From positions 1 to 64,000 of the forward strand of contig JAGAVJ010000053.1 of the NCBI GenBank assembly GCA_017942005.1: a DNA stretch of 64,000 nucleotides. Reading direction: 5' to 3'. The first letter of the stretch is position 1; every line of letters begins with the position of its first letter. Positions 43,758 through 53,278 of this stretch are shown here, piece by piece. The notes under the pieces were generated by a model. The model searched no databases. It had not been told where the DNA came from and saw only the letters and a list, made by a program, of their open reading frames with translations. Position numbers and translations under genes: made by a program. This DNA is from Clostridia bacterium (GTDB lineage Bacteria; Bacillota; Clostridia; Oscillospirales; CAG-272).

Positions 43758-44744
43758 ATGAGCACTCCATATCAGCACCGCAGAAAAAAAGATCGCGGCG
43801 CGGTCTTGATTATATTGATATCGACGGTCTGTATGATCATGCTGCTGGCACTGTTTTTCACTTCCGCTATGAGGAAGGATTCCCCGGATACAGAACCCGA
43901 AGGACGGGGAAACGAGACTGATGCCGTTGATGTTATTTCTAAGCCGAAGCCTGACGATAATGTCACAGCGAATATAAATACCATCGGCAGTACAGAACAG
44001 CAAACAACAGCAGAACAAACGCAGCCAACGCCGGAAACCACTGCACCGGATACCAAAACACCATCAGGAAATTCTGGAGAGAACAGCACCGGTCCGGCAA
44101 GCTATACGCCGGAGCTTCTCGAAAAAACAGCGCTTGCAGAAGGAACTGCGCCTGAAGATTATGTCGATCAGCTTGTTTTTTATGGGGATTCGACCACATA
44201 TGGCATGAAGGCATATAAGGTGTTTGGTTCACGCGATACGAAGCAGGTTTGGACACCCACCAGCGGAACCCTTGCGTTATACCGTGCAGTCACCGATTTG
44301 GTATATGACCCAAACTCCGATACAGAAAAATCACTCGCAGATATTTGTACGGATAATAAGCCGGAATATTTGATTGTGACGCTTGGTGTCAACGGCGTTT
44401 CAACGATGGATAAAGACTATTTTAAAACAGAGTACCAGAAGGTCATTGATATCATTCAAGAGTCCTCTCCCGATACGCACTTGATTTTACAGTCCATTTA
44501 TCCGGTTGCGCGTTCCTACCAAAAGCAAAGCGCGATCAACAATACGAAAATCCAGGCGGCAAACGAATGGATTGTGGAGCTTGCCGCAGACAACGGTCTT
44601 CCATATCTGAATACCTATTCCGCATTGATCGGGGAAGACGGTTATCTGCCGGAAACTTATCAAAATGGGGATGGGATGCACTTCAATGAGACTGGATTTG
44701 CCGCGATTATGGATTATGTTGAATCTCACCCATATCTTGATTGA
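43758..44744 (+). CDS. Membrane-anchored SGNH/GDSL hydrolase
   Basis: A predicted extracytoplasmic esterase or O-acyl-modifying enzyme of 328 residues. One N-terminal membrane helix (~17-37) is followed by a Thr/Glu/Pro-rich linker (~40-115). The SGNH domain starts with VFYGDSTTYGM (Ser ~144) and includes TLGVNGVS (Gly/Asn blocks) and DGMHFNETGF (Asp-x-x-His, ~302-308). Related domains deacetylate or acylate cell-wall polymers. AAAGGA lies 15 nt ahead of ATG 43758, rather far. Confidence 0.82.
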   Translation: MSTPYQHRRKKDRGAVLIILISTVCMIMLLALFFTSAMRKDSPDTEPEGRGNETDAVDVISKPKPDDNVTANINTIGSTEQQTTAEQTQPTPETTAPDTKTPSGNSGENSTGPASYTPELLEKTALAEGTAPEDYVDQLVFYGDSTTYGMKAYKVFGSRDTKQVWTPTSGTLALYRAVTDLVYDPNSDTEKSLADICTDNKPEYLIVTLGVNGVSTMDKDYFKTEYQKVIDIIQESSPDTHLILQSIYPVARSYQKQSAINNTKIQAANEWIVELAADNGLPYLNTYSALIGEDGYLPETYQNGDGMHFNETGFAAIMDYVESHPYLD

Positions 44745-44796
44745 AAATAACAGCTGTTTATAAATAAAATATTGTTTTAAAAAGGAACTTCAGATT

Positions 44797-45342
44797 ATGA
44801 AAAATACAGTTTTGAAAAAAAGAATCGCAGCACTTGCGCTGTGCCTGCTTTGTTTTTCCAATACCGCGCTGATGACAGCTTGCCAGAAAGGCGGAGATGC
44901 AAACAAAGACAGCGCTGTCACAGATGAAAATAAAACACCTGCAACACTGGAAAGCGTTTATGAAGCAGTTTCAGCGGCAATTCCCAATGCTGATACCTTG
45001 ATTGACGCGCAGGAAAGCTATCTTTCCGGATTTTTCGGCGGCGCAGTACCAGACGATTTTGCATCTTATAAAATTGTCATGCAGTCCATGTCTACGTCCA
45101 TTGACAATGTTGGCATCTTTGAAGCGAAAACAGCAGGGGATGTCAAGAAGATTGAGGAAATGGTGGACACCTACCTTGATTTTTATGAAAACGATGTTTG
45201 GGATGATACCTATCTGGAAGATGAATTTCCCAAGCTGAAAAACGCACAGCGTGTCACAAGCGGCAATTTTGTCATGTATGTCATTCTCGACGATGATGCA
45301 CGTGCAGCGGCAATCACCGCATTTGAGAACGCAACAAAATAA
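44797..45342 (+). CDS. DUF4358 lipoprotein
   Basis: A surface lipoprotein of 181 residues. The signal peptide ends MTAC with Cys29. The mature domain (SVYEAVSAAIPNADTLIDAQESYLSGFFG.. to KNAQRVTSGNFVMYVILDD) matches DUF4358, of unknown function, common in clostridia and often beside SGNH proteins of the kind encoded just upstream (52 bp). The two may act together at the envelope. ATG 44797 follows AAAAAGGAA. Confidence 0.82.
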   Translation: MKNTVLKKRIAALALCLLCFSNTALMTACQKGGDANKDSAVTDENKTPATLESVYEAVSAAIPNADTLIDAQESYLSGFFGGAVPDDFASYKIVMQSMSTSIDNVGIFEAKTAGDVKKIEEMVDTYLDFYENDVWDDTYLEDEFPKLKNAQRVTSGNFVMYVILDDDARAAAITAFENATK

Positions 45343-45360
45343 TAAACGCTATTTAAAAAG

Positions 45361-45388
45361 GCACCGATTGTACATCGGCGCTTTTTTA
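45361..45388 (+). terminator. Terminator after the DUF4358 gene
   Basis: GCACCGAT / ATCGGCGC (one mismatch) followed by TTTTTT (45382-45387). Confidence 0.75.
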
Positions 45389-45413
45389 TGCAAGAAGGAA
45401 TACTCCGTATTAT

Positions 45414-46796
45414 ATGTTGAAGACACCGAAGTTTTCCCTGAACGAGGAACAAAAACAATTTTATAAAATGGCAGCATCCCTCACACTGCCGATTGCGGTG
45501 CAGAATTTAATGGATACCGCTGTATCCGGCGCGGATGTACTGATGCTGAACTTTGTAGGGCAGTCCTCTATCTCCGCTGCATCGCTTGCAGGACAGGTGC
45601 AGTTTGTACTGAATATGATTTTCTATGGGCTTTCCTCCGGAACTGCCGTTTTATGTGCACAGTACTGGGGAAAGGGAGATCGCCGTACCATTGAAAAAAT
45701 CATGGGGATATCTCTTCGGATATCCGTATGCATCTCGTTTCTGTTCACACTGGCGGCATTGATCATTCCAGAGCAGATCATGACCATATTTACAAACGAC
45801 CGCGAAATCATTGCGCTTGGTGCGGAATATCTGCGTGCGGTTGCCCCTGGTTACGTATTTTCCGGATTTGCGACAATGTATCTGTGTGTCATGCGCTCGG
45901 TAGAGCGCGTCGCAGTTTCGGCGGCAGTTCATTCGACCGCAGTCTTCTGCAATATCGCCTTAAATGCCTGCTTTATCTTTGGGGTAGGCTTCTTTCCAAA
46001 GCTCGGCATTGCGGGTGTCGCATATGCGACCTCCATTACCCGTGCACTGGAAATGATATACTGTATTTTAGATGCGGCGGTATTTTGCCGTGTGATCCGC
46101 TTCAAGGTGGGAGACCTCTTTGCGCGCAGAAAGATTTTAATGCATGATTTTATCCGGTTTTCTGTACCTGCTATGGCAAACGATATGGTGTGGGGACTTG
46201 CATTTTCCATGTACTCGGTCATTTTGGGGCATATCAGCTCCGACATTGTCGCTGCCAATTCCATTACTACCGTAGTGCGTTCGCTTGGTACTGTGGTATG
46301 CTTTGGCGTTTCAAGCGCGGGAGGGATTATCCTTGGAAAAGCCATGGGGGACAATCAGCTTGAGCGGGCGGATTTGTACGCCAAGCGGCTTTTCAGGCTG
46401 TCGATTCTTACCGCAGTTGTCGGCGGCAGCGTTGTGCTGCTCGTTCGTCCGCTGCTTTTGTCCTGGATGAATCTGACAGAGGTCGTGCACGGATACTTAA
46501 GCGTTATGCTGCTGATTACCGCTTATTACATCATGGGACAGTCGATCAATACGATGCTGGTCTGCGGTGTCTTCCGTTCTGGTGGGGATGTGCGGTTCGG
46601 TTTGAAAATGGACATTGTCGCCATGTGGATTTACGCAGTTCCGGTTGGACTGCTTGCCGCATTTGTCCTGAAGCTTCCGCCGCTGTGGGTGTATTTTATC
46701 CTGTGTCTTGACGAATTTGTGAAAATGCCTGTTGTCATCCTGCATTATCGGACCAAAAAGTGGCTGAAAAATATTACGCGGTCAGAACTGGATTGA
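45414..46796 (+). CDS. MATE family efflux transporter
   Basis: A 12-helix cation-drug antiporter of 460 residues. The N-terminal MAASLTLPIAVQNLMDTAVSGADVLMLNFVGQSSISAASLAGQV pattern (spanning ~17-60) and the second-half repeat around GHISSDIVAANSITTVVRS are characteristic of MATE proteins. GLSSGTAVLCAQYWGKGDRRTIEK is the loop between helices 2 and 3. Substrate unknown. The SD AAGG and ATG 45414 are separated by a small AATAC/GTATT hairpin. Confidence 0.9.
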   Translation: MLKTPKFSLNEEQKQFYKMAASLTLPIAVQNLMDTAVSGADVLMLNFVGQSSISAASLAGQVQFVLNMIFYGLSSGTAVLCAQYWGKGDRRTIEKIMGISLRISVCISFLFTLAALIIPEQIMTIFTNDREIIALGAEYLRAVAPGYVFSGFATMYLCVMRSVERVAVSAAVHSTAVFCNIALNACFIFGVGFFPKLGIAGVAYATSITRALEMIYCILDAAVFCRVIRFKVGDLFARRKILMHDFIRFSVPAMANDMVWGLAFSMYSVILGHISSDIVAANSITTVVRSLGTVVCFGVSSAGGIILGKAMGDNQLERADLYAKRLFRLSILTAVVGGSVVLLVRPLLLSWMNLTEVVHGYLSVMLLITAYYIMGQSINTMLVCGVFRSGGDVRFGLKMDIVAMWIYAVPVGLLAAFVLKLPPLWVYFILCLDEFVKMPVVILHYRTKKWLKNITRSELD

Positions 46797-46857
46797 TCAA
46801 ATCCATGAGTTCGCGTAAAATCCATGAATTTGTAAATCCGGGGATTTGTAAATCCGT

Positions 46858-47100
46858 TTAATCGTCGTCTTCCAGTGTTGGAAGCGGTCCTTCCAAAAGC
46901 GGCTTCTGATGCTTTGGCACAGGTTTGCGTTTTAATAAATCATAACGGAATTTTTTACAGTGATAGCTTGCGGAAACCACACCGTTTTTCCTACATAGAA
47001 CCTCGTTTTCATTGCGCAGAGGAGAGGCAAATTCACACATTGCGCATAGTTCCGCAATGTCAAGGCGTTCTTTTTGTTCTTTTGTCAGCCGAATCGGCAT
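46858..47100 (-). CDS. Small cysteine-containing hypothetical protein
   Basis: No family recognised. The 80-residue protein starts MPIRLTKEQKERLDIAELCAMC, with the cysteine pattern CAMC (residues ~19-22), VLCRK (~35) and YHCKKF (~46), four cysteines that could bind zinc or an Fe-S cluster. Basic and Pro-rich residues lead to an acidic tail. ATG 47100 is fixed by AGGAGG 9 nt upstream and by its promoter. The longer frame to 47253 would start upstream of the promoter. Confidence 0.75.
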   Translation of the reverse strand: MPIRLTKEQKERLDIAELCAMCEFASPLRNENEVLCRKNGVVSASYHCKKFRYDLLKRKPVPKHQKPLLEGPLPTLEDDD

Positions 47101-47136
47101 GGAAATTCCTCCTGAATCGTTATTGTTTATTGATAT

Positions 47137-47165
47137 ATCATACCACAAACGGAACGTTTTTGCAA
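47137..47165 (-). promoter_or_regulatory. Sigma-A promoter of the small Cys protein
   Basis: On the minus strand TTGCAA (47165-47160), 17 nt, TATGAT (47142-47137). Confidence 0.75.
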
Positions 47166-47292
47166 GGGAAAAAGCTCCTTTGCCTGAAAAATATCGTTCG
47201 AGTTTCGTTTCATTCATTAAAAAACTGTCGGAAATGGCAGTATTTTGATTCATCTGAAGAGAGAAATTTCCCTCTGCGGATATATTGTACCA

Positions 47293-47348
47293 TGGGGCAA
47301 AAAAGCCCCAAAACGCGGTTTTGGATGAAAAAAACCGCTTCCCACCGG
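47293..47348. other. Two unexplained hairpins upstream of rpmE
   Basis: GGGGC-AAAAAA-GCCCC (47293-47308) and AACGCGGTTTT with AAAACCGC (47311-47337) lie in the divergent gap, upstream of the rpmE promoter and beyond the promoter of the small Cys protein. They belong to neither transcript as predicted. They could be a terminator pair for an unseen short RNA. Confidence 0.4.
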
Positions 47349-47385
47349 GGAAATAAAAATTTTTTTGGGAAATTTCAAAAAAGAC

Positions 47386-47414
47386 TTGATTTTTTAAAAA
47401 AAATATGGTATCAT
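47386..47414 (+). promoter_or_regulatory. Sigma-A promoter of rpmE
   Basis: TTGATT (47386-47391), 17 nt, TATCAT (47409-47414), TGG ahead of the -10. Confidence 0.75.
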
Positions 47415-47452
47415 TAGATGTACTGTGAATTTGAATGAGAGGTGCGTAAGAT

Positions 47453-47668
47453 ATGAAACAGGGTATTCATCCCGAATACAAAGAATGCACAATTACCTGT
47501 GCATGCGGCGAAGTCGTCAAGACCAGATCTACCAAGGGTGATTTGCGCGTTGAAATTTGCTCGAAGTGCCATCCGTTCTTCACCGGCAAGCAGAAGTTTG
47601 TCGATGCAGGCGGTCGTGTCGACAAGTTTAAAAAGCGTCTCAGCATGTCGGCAAACAACGCAAAGTAA
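47453..47668 (+). CDS. rpmE: 50S ribosomal protein L31
   Basis: A ribosomal protein of 71 residues in the large subunit. [11 protein letters not shown] is the canonical start. CACG (residues ~16-19) and [27 protein letters not shown] (split, Cys ~38 and ~41) show the zinc-binding C+ form. ATG 47453 follows GAGAGGTG. A terminator follows, so it is monocistronic. Confidence 0.97.
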   Translation: MKQGIHPEYKECTITCACGEVVKTRSTKGDLRVEICSKCHPFFTGKQKFVDAGGRVDKFKKRLSMSANNAK

Positions 47669-47695
47669 GCCGATATCCGGACTACCGAATAAGAT

Positions 47696-47735
47696 GGGTG
47701 CAAATTGCCGTTATTTAAATGGCTGCACCCTTTTT
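47696..47735 (+). terminator. Terminator of rpmE
   Basis: GGGTGCA (47696-47702) pairs with TGCACCC (47724-47730) and is followed by TTTTT. Confidence 0.85.
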
Positions 47736-47789
47736 ATTTTCCAATAAATCTCATAAGAAGAAGTGCCGGCCAATCTACAAAAAACAGCA

Positions 47790-47837
47790 GAAAGGAAGGC
47801 TTCATTTTTTTGAAGTTATGGTAAAAACAATCGTATG
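47790..47837 (+). promoter_or_regulatory. SD-hairpin-start leader, copy L6 (divergent)
   Basis: GAAAGGA, then GGCTTCA / TGAAGTT (7 bp with two G-U, T loop), then ATGGTAAAAACAATCGT and ATG 47835. The first ATG (47818) is out of frame here and opens a six-codon frame MVKTIV whose TGA overlaps the hflX start as ATGA. Confidence 0.6.
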
Positions 47838-49154
47838 ACAGAACAACAGAATGCAGAGGGATTTGCGTCTGCGCAGGCAGTTCTTGTAGGACTGATAACG
47901 CGGGAACGCAAGGAAGAAGAGTGTACCATTTCCATGCAGGAGCTGGAGAGACTGCTTGATACCGCAGGCGGTACGGTTTATGCCAAAATGGTGCAAAGCA
48001 AAGAAACACCGGATATCAGAACCTGTATTGGCTCCGGAAAAGTAGAGGAGTTAGCGGAGCTGTGTCATGCGGGAAACATTAAGCTGGTGATTTTTGACTG
48101 TGATTTGTCGCCGGCACAGATTCGGAATTTGGAAAAAGAACTGGATGAGAACGGCGAGATTCGTGTCATCGACCGTTCTATGCTGATTCTTGATATTTTT
48201 GCACTGCATGCAACCAGTGCGGAAGGAAAATTGCAGGTCGAGCTTGCACAATTGAACTATACCATTCCGCGTCTTGCAGGACACGGAACGGAGATGTCGC
48301 GGCTTGGCGGCGGTATTGGTACGCGCGGTCCCGGTGAATCTAAATTGGAGTCCGACCGCCGTCATATCAAGCGGCGCATAGCGGCATTGGAAGCGGATAT
48401 TCGGAGTCTGGAGGCAGCCCGTGCAACGCAGCGTAAGCAGCGCGAAAAATCCGGCGTACCGAAGGTGGCGGTCGTCGGTTATACCAATGCAGGAAAATCC
48501 ACACTGTTAAATGCCTTGACAGGAGCGGGAATTTTAGCGGAAAACAAACTGTTTGCCACGCTTGATCCCACCACAAGAAAATTTTCACTGCCGGACGGGA
48601 CGGAAATTCTTTTGACCGATACGGTCGGTTTTATCCGTAATCTGCCGCATCATTTGATCAGCGCGTTTCGTTCCACGCTGGAAGAAGTCGTATATACCGA
48701 TGTGATTCTCCTGGTGCTCGATGTTTCCGACCCGGAATGTGCATCCCAGCTTTCTGTTACCAAACAGCTGATAGAAGAACTTGGCGCAGGAGACAAACCG
48801 GTGCTTTATGCGTTGAATAAAGCGGATTTGTGTCAAAATGGAACAGAAAACGCGGGTGTTCGTCCATTTGGTACGGACAACGCGGATACGGTAGAGATTT
48901 CCGCTTTGACCGGTATGGGATTAACACAGCTGGTGGAACGGCTTGCAGAAATCATTCATAACGGAAAGAAAACCGTTTGGTTCCGCTTCGGTCATGATGC
49001 ACAGGCGCAAGCGGCACAGCTATATAAATATGCGTCTGTTCTGCGTGCGGAGTACGTGGATGACGGTACGTATTTGTATGCGACAGCGGATAAAAAAGCG
49101 CTGGGCATGTTTTCCGCCTATCTCAGTGAAGCGCCCGCGTGTGAAGCAGAATGA
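47835..49154 (+). CDS. hflX: GTPase HflX
   Basis: HflX is a ribosome-associated GTPase that splits stalled ribosomes. The 439-residue protein has the HflX N-terminal domain (AVLVGLITRERKEEECTISMQELERLLDTAGG, partly), the diagnostic GTGP-type loop SRLGGGIGTRGPGESKLESDRR (~residue 160-180), a coiled-coil helix, and the G domain with GYTNAGKST (G1), DTVGFIRNLP (G3) and NKAD (G4). ATG 47835 follows L6. Its stop overlaps the next start (ATGA), so yigZ is coupled. Confidence 0.93.
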   Translation: MTEQQNAEGFASAQAVLVGLITRERKEEECTISMQELERLLDTAGGTVYAKMVQSKETPDIRTCIGSGKVEELAELCHAGNIKLVIFDCDLSPAQIRNLEKELDENGEIRVIDRSMLILDIFALHATSAEGKLQVELAQLNYTIPRLAGHGTEMSRLGGGIGTRGPGESKLESDRRHIKRRIAALEADIRSLEAARATQRKQREKSGVPKVAVVGYTNAGKSTLLNALTGAGILAENKLFATLDPTTRKFSLPDGTEILLTDTVGFIRNLPHHLISAFRSTLEEVVYTDVILLVLDVSDPECASQLSVTKQLIEELGAGDKPVLYALNKADLCQNGTENAGVRPFGTDNADTVEISALTGMGLTQLVERLAEIIHNGKKTVWFRFGHDAQAQAAQLYKYASVLRAEYVDDGTYLYATADKKALGMFSAYLSEAPACEAE

Positions 49155-49780
49155 TGGAGGAATGTTATATTACACTTGCAGAGGAGGCATCTGCTTCCTT
49201 TGTGGAAAAAAAATCTGAATTTATCGGGTATGCAAAACCCTGCAAAACAGAAAAAGAAGCGCTTGACTTCATTGCGAAGATCAGGAAAAAGCATGCGGAT
49301 GCGCGGCATCATGTATATGCATATCAACTCAAGGAAAATAACATCATGCGCTATTCTGACGACGGAGAGCCGCAGGGAACGGCGGGAATGCCTGTCCTTG
49401 ACATCATACGGAAGACGGGCTTTACGGACGCCTGCATCGTTGTCGTCCGCTATTTCGGGGGGATATTGCTTGGAACCGGAGGACTTGTGCGTGCATATGC
49501 ACACGCGGCAAAGCTTGCTGTGGATGCTGCACGCATTGTCACGTATGAAAATTTCACCTTGTGTGAGGTCATCTGCGATTATACGGATTACGATAAAATT
49601 CGTGCGGTGTATGCCGATTTTGGACTGATTGTGGACGCTGTCGATTTTGCGCAGGATGTGACACAGCATCTTGCGGTGCGGTCAAATGAGGCAGAACGGT
49701 TTGCCCGGACCCTGACAGAACTGACAAATGGCGCAGTTTTGTTTGACACGACAGGACAGAGATTTGATTTTTTACCGTGA
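49151..49780 (+). CDS. YigZ/IMPACT family protein
   Basis: A 209-residue protein with the UPF0029 N-terminal domain. KKSEFIGYAKPCKTEKEALDFIAKIRKKHADARHHVYAY and YSDDGEPQGTAGMPVLDII, then VVVRYFGGILLGTGGLVRAY, are the family hallmarks (each within residues ~15-115). A C-terminal DUF1949 domain follows. The eukaryotic relative IMPACT regulates Gcn2; the bacterial role is unclear but linked to the ribosome. The start overlaps the hflX stop, consistent with a translation-related pair. Confidence 0.9.
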   Translation: MMEECYITLAEEASASFVEKKSEFIGYAKPCKTEKEALDFIAKIRKKHADARHHVYAYQLKENNIMRYSDDGEPQGTAGMPVLDIIRKTGFTDACIVVVRYFGGILLGTGGLVRAYAHAAKLAVDAARIVTYENFTLCEVICDYTDYDKIRAVYADFGLIVDAVDFAQDVTQHLAVRSNEAERFARTLTELTNGAVLFDTTGQRFDFLP

Positions 49781-49924
49781 AGATTCATAAATTCAACATT
49801 TTCTAAAAAAATTTCGCAGAGAAAAAAGGGAAAACGCAATTTTCTGCGTATTTTATTTATGTAAGAGAAAAGAAACGCTGTTGCCAGTTACAAATGGGAC
49901 AGATCATAAAGGAGGAGATCAGAT

Positions 49925-51709
49925 GTGGCACTGCCGGAAGGTTTTATAGAAGAACTGAAAATCCGCAATCGGATTGAAGACGTGATTTCCACGCATGTCA
50001 CACTCAAACGCGCCGGTTCCAATATGGTCGGTTTGTGTCCGTTTCACAGCGAAAAATCGCCTTCCTTTACTGTGTTTCCGGCAACACGCGGATTTTACTG
50101 TTTTGGATGCGGCGCAGGCGGCGACGTCATTACTTTTGTGATGAAAGCGGAAAATCTCGATTATATGGATGCGGTTGCCTATCTTGCAAAACGCGCAGGA
50201 ATCGAGATGCCGGAAGACGATTTTCAAAAAAAGCAGGACAGCGGCGTGAAAAAATCCCGCATTCTTGCAATGAACCGTGATGCGGCAAGGTTTTATCACA
50301 GTATGCTGTCGAAACCGGAAGGGGCGGCGGGACTTTCCTATCTGCGGTCGCGCGGCTTGTCCGACGCGGTCATCAGACGGTTCGGCCTCGGTTTTGCACC
50401 GGATGAATTTACGCTGCGAAGCCCCCTGTTTTTAAACCATATGCATGGCCTTGGGTACACCGACAAAGAGCTGGTCGGCGGATTTTTATGTTCCGCTTCA
50501 CAGAAAAACGGACGGCTGTATCCCATCTTCCGGAACCGTGTGATGTTTCCGGTCATTGACACACAGGGAGAGGTCATTGCGTTCGGCGGACGTGTCATGG
50601 ATGATTCCAAGCCGAAATATCTGAACTCCTCTGACACACCGGCATTCAAGAAGAGCCGCAGCCTGTTTGCACTTAACTTTGCGCGCAGCCATTGTGCGGA
50701 ACGGATGATTTTATGTGAAGGCTACATGGACGTTATCGCCATACATGCTGCCGGAATACCGACAGCTGTTGCGACGCTTGGCACAGCGATGACGCAGGAC
50801 CAGGCGCACATCATGGCGCGGTACACAAAAGAAGTCGTTATTGCCTATGATATGGATTCCGCCGGAAGAACCGCTGCAGAAAAGGCAATCAGACTGCTTG
50901 ACGCAGTTGGCGTGCAGACCAAAATACTGGTACTGGACGGTGCAAAGGATCCGGACGAATACATTCGGAAAAAAGGCGCGGATGCGTTCCGACTGCGGCT
51001 GGAGGGCAGTGAAAATCAATTTGATTACCGATGCAATGCAGTGATTGCGCAGCACAATCTGGAAGACTTCAATGACCGTCTGGCATGCATTGCGGAAATT
51101 ACAGCGCTGCTTGGCACAATGCATTCCGATGTAGAACGGGAGGTCTATATCGGCAGACTGTCAGAAAAGCTCGGCGTGAGCCGGGAAAGTCTGAAAAACG
51201 ACATACAGCGTTCCAAAAAGAAAAAAGAGATTCTCCAGAAAAAAGAAGAAACCAAACGCATGTATGAAGTGACAGCGGGAATTGGCGACCGCATCAACCC
51301 CGATAAAATGAAATATCGGAGTGCCGCAGCGGCAGAAGAAACCATTCTTGGAATTCTGCTTCTATATCCGGAGCGGATTGCGGTTTCCGTTGCACAAAAT
51401 CATCTGACAGAAGAGGATTTTGTAACAGCATTCAATCAGAGAGTATTTACATATCTTCAGCAGTGTATCAAAGAACACAGCCGCTTTGACATGGGGTATC
51501 TCGGTGAAGCCTTTTCGGAGGCGGAAATCGGATGCATCACGAAAATGATGGTGGAACGCGCATCACTGACGGAAAATGGAGATACCGTGCTTTCCGATGC
51601 GGTACAGCGGCTGCGGGCAGAGGCGGGAAAAGTAAAGCGGAATGCTGAAAACGCAACAATCGAAGACATTGATGAAATTATGCGCAGAAAACGTGCAAGT
51701 CTCACATAA
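49925..51709 (+). CDS. dnaG: DNA primase
   Basis: DnaG makes RNA primers at the replication fork. The 594-residue protein has the CHC2 zinc finger (Cys38, His41, Cys59, Cys62). The TOPRIM domain has LCEGYMDVIAIH (catalytic Glu) and AYDMDSAGRTAAEKA (Asp-x-Asp). A C-terminal DnaB-interaction region follows (~420-590). The GTG at 49925 is the start, 6 nt after AAAGGAGGAG. rpoD follows by 21 bp, the classical macromolecular-synthesis operon order without rpsU. Confidence 0.95.
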   Translation: MALPEGFIEELKIRNRIEDVISTHVTLKRAGSNMVGLCPFHSEKSPSFTVFPATRGFYCFGCGAGGDVITFVMKAENLDYMDAVAYLAKRAGIEMPEDDFQKKQDSGVKKSRILAMNRDAARFYHSMLSKPEGAAGLSYLRSRGLSDAVIRRFGLGFAPDEFTLRSPLFLNHMHGLGYTDKELVGGFLCSASQKNGRLYPIFRNRVMFPVIDTQGEVIAFGGRVMDDSKPKYLNSSDTPAFKKSRSLFALNFARSHCAERMILCEGYMDVIAIHAAGIPTAVATLGTAMTQDQAHIMARYTKEVVIAYDMDSAGRTAAEKAIRLLDAVGVQTKILVLDGAKDPDEYIRKKGADAFRLRLEGSENQFDYRCNAVIAQHNLEDFNDRLACIAEITALLGTMHSDVEREVYIGRLSEKLGVSRESLKNDIQRSKKKKEILQKKEETKRMYEVTAGIGDRINPDKMKYRSAAAAEETILGILLLYPERIAVSVAQNHLTEEDFVTAFNQRVFTYLQQCIKEHSRFDMGYLGEAFSEAEIGCITKMMVERASLTENGDTVLSDAVQRLRAEAGKVKRNAENATIEDIDEIMRRKRASLT

Positions 51710-51730
51710 AAAACGAAAGGATTGCATTCA

Positions 51731-53002
51731 ATGAGTACACAGGAAGAGAAACATACACACGCGCAAACCGCAGGCGAGCAGAATGAACAGACGCAGGATG
51801 GGCATTCTCCGTCGGAAGAAGTGCATGAAAAAGGGTATGAAATTAAAGAACTGATCAAGCGCGGCAAAGCAAAGGGAACTCTTTCTCAAAGTGAGATCAT
51901 GGAAGCGCTGGAAGATGTGGATTACGACATCGAGCAGATTGAAAAGCTCTATGAAACCTTTGAAAATATGGGAATCGAGATCACGGGCTATATGGATTCT
52001 CCGGATTTCGAGATTGAGAACGAGGTCGCACAGCTGGAAACTGCCGAGGAAATGGAAAAGATGCTGATGCAGGAGGGTCTTGCAATCGACGACCCTGTAC
52101 GCATGTATCTAAAGGAAATCGGCAAGGTACAGCTTCTTGACAGCGATGCGGAGCTTGCTCTGGCTGAGGTGATGTATGCCGGCAAACGGGCAAAGGAGGA
52201 GCTTGCACAAGCGGAAAAGACCGGAGAAACGCTTCCCGAAGAAACCTATGCAGCACTGAAAAAAGCACAGAAGGACGGCATCAACGCAGAGAAGAAGCTG
52301 GTAGAATCCAACCTTCGTTTGGTGGTTTCCATTGCAAAACGGTATGTCGGCAAGGGAATGTTCTTCCTCGATCTGATTCAGGAAGGAAATCTTGGTCTGA
52401 TGAAGGCTGTTGATAAATTCGATTACAAGAAGGGCTATAAATTCTCAACGTATGCGACATGGTGGATCAGACAGGCAATCACCCGTGCCATTGCAGATCA
52501 GGCGAGAACCATTCGTATTCCGGTACACATGGTGGAAACCATTCACAAGGTTTCCCGTGTGTCCAGACAGCTGCTGCAGGAGCTTGGTCATGAAGCTACA
52601 GCAGAGGAGATTGCGGCTGAGATGGATATGAGCCCTGACAAGGTTCGTGAGATCATGAAGATCGCACAGGATCCGGTGTCGCTGGAAACGCCGATTGGCG
52701 AGGAGGAAGACAGCCATCTCGGAGACTTTATTGAAGATGATACGTCTCCCGCTCCGGCAGAGGCTGCATCGTTTACACTGCTGCACGAACAGCTTTGCGA
52801 GGTGCTCTCCACGCTGACGCCGAGAGAGGAAGAAGTATTGAAGCTGCGGTTCGGATTGAAGGATGGGAGAACCCGTACCTTGGAGGAAGTCGGTAAGGTC
52901 TTTAACATCACACGCGAACGTATCCGCCAGATTGAAGCAAAGGCTCTGCGCAAATTACGTCATCCAAGCCGTTCCAAGCGCTTAAAAGATTATCTGGATT
53001 GA
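51731..53002 (+). CDS. rpoD: Primary sigma factor RpoD (SigA)
   Basis: The housekeeping sigma factor, 423 residues. An N-terminal region 1.1 (~40-95, [28 protein letters not shown]) precedes region 1.2 ([12 protein letters not shown]). Region 2 has [27 protein letters not shown] and [21 protein letters not shown] (in parts). Region 4 has [22 protein letters not shown] and [22 protein letters not shown] short Glu/Lys-rich insertion (~150-175) splits region 1.2 from region 2. ATG 51731 follows GAAAGGA. It fits the consensus promoters seen in this window. Confidence 0.97.
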   Translation: MSTQEEKHTHAQTAGEQNEQTQDGHSPSEEVHEKGYEIKELIKRGKAKGTLSQSEIMEALEDVDYDIEQIEKLYETFENMGIEITGYMDSPDFEIENEVAQLETAEEMEKMLMQEGLAIDDPVRMYLKEIGKVQLLDSDAELALAEVMYAGKRAKEELAQAEKTGETLPEETYAALKKAQKDGINAEKKLVESNLRLVVSIAKRYVGKGMFFLDLIQEGNLGLMKAVDKFDYKKGYKFSTYATWWIRQAITRAIADQARTIRIPVHMVETIHKVSRVSRQLLQELGHEATAEEIAAEMDMSPDKVREIMKIAQDPVSLETPIGEEEDSHLGDFIEDDTSPAPAEAASFTLLHEQLCEVLSTLTPREEEVLKLRFGLKDGRTRTLEEVGKVFNITRERIRQIEAKALRKLRHPSRSKRLKDYLD

Positions 53003-53202
53003 AATCTCTTTAATTTTTTGGCACATTGCATAAAATATCAGGAGCAATTTTGTGAAATAATACCAATAGATTCGTGATAGTGCCAGAAAAAAGCGCTGCG
53101 ATTTTGTTTGATATGCTGATATATCAGAGAGGTAATTTTGCCAAATTTCCGGTTTTTTTAGGGATATCAGAGGTTCTTCTTGAAATTTACCGAAAATATG
53201 AC

Positions 53203-53231
53203 TTGACATTCTTGGAAATTTGGTGTAAAAT
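53203..53231 (+). promoter_or_regulatory. Sigma-A promoter of the 53.3-kb lipoprotein
   Basis: TTGACA (53203-53208), 17 nt, TAAAAT (53226-53231). The stretch 53003-53200 is AT-rich and shows no gene. Confidence 0.8.
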
Positions 53232-53278
53232 ATATCAGAACCATACTACGTATAATGTTTATGAGGAGGATCATTTGC

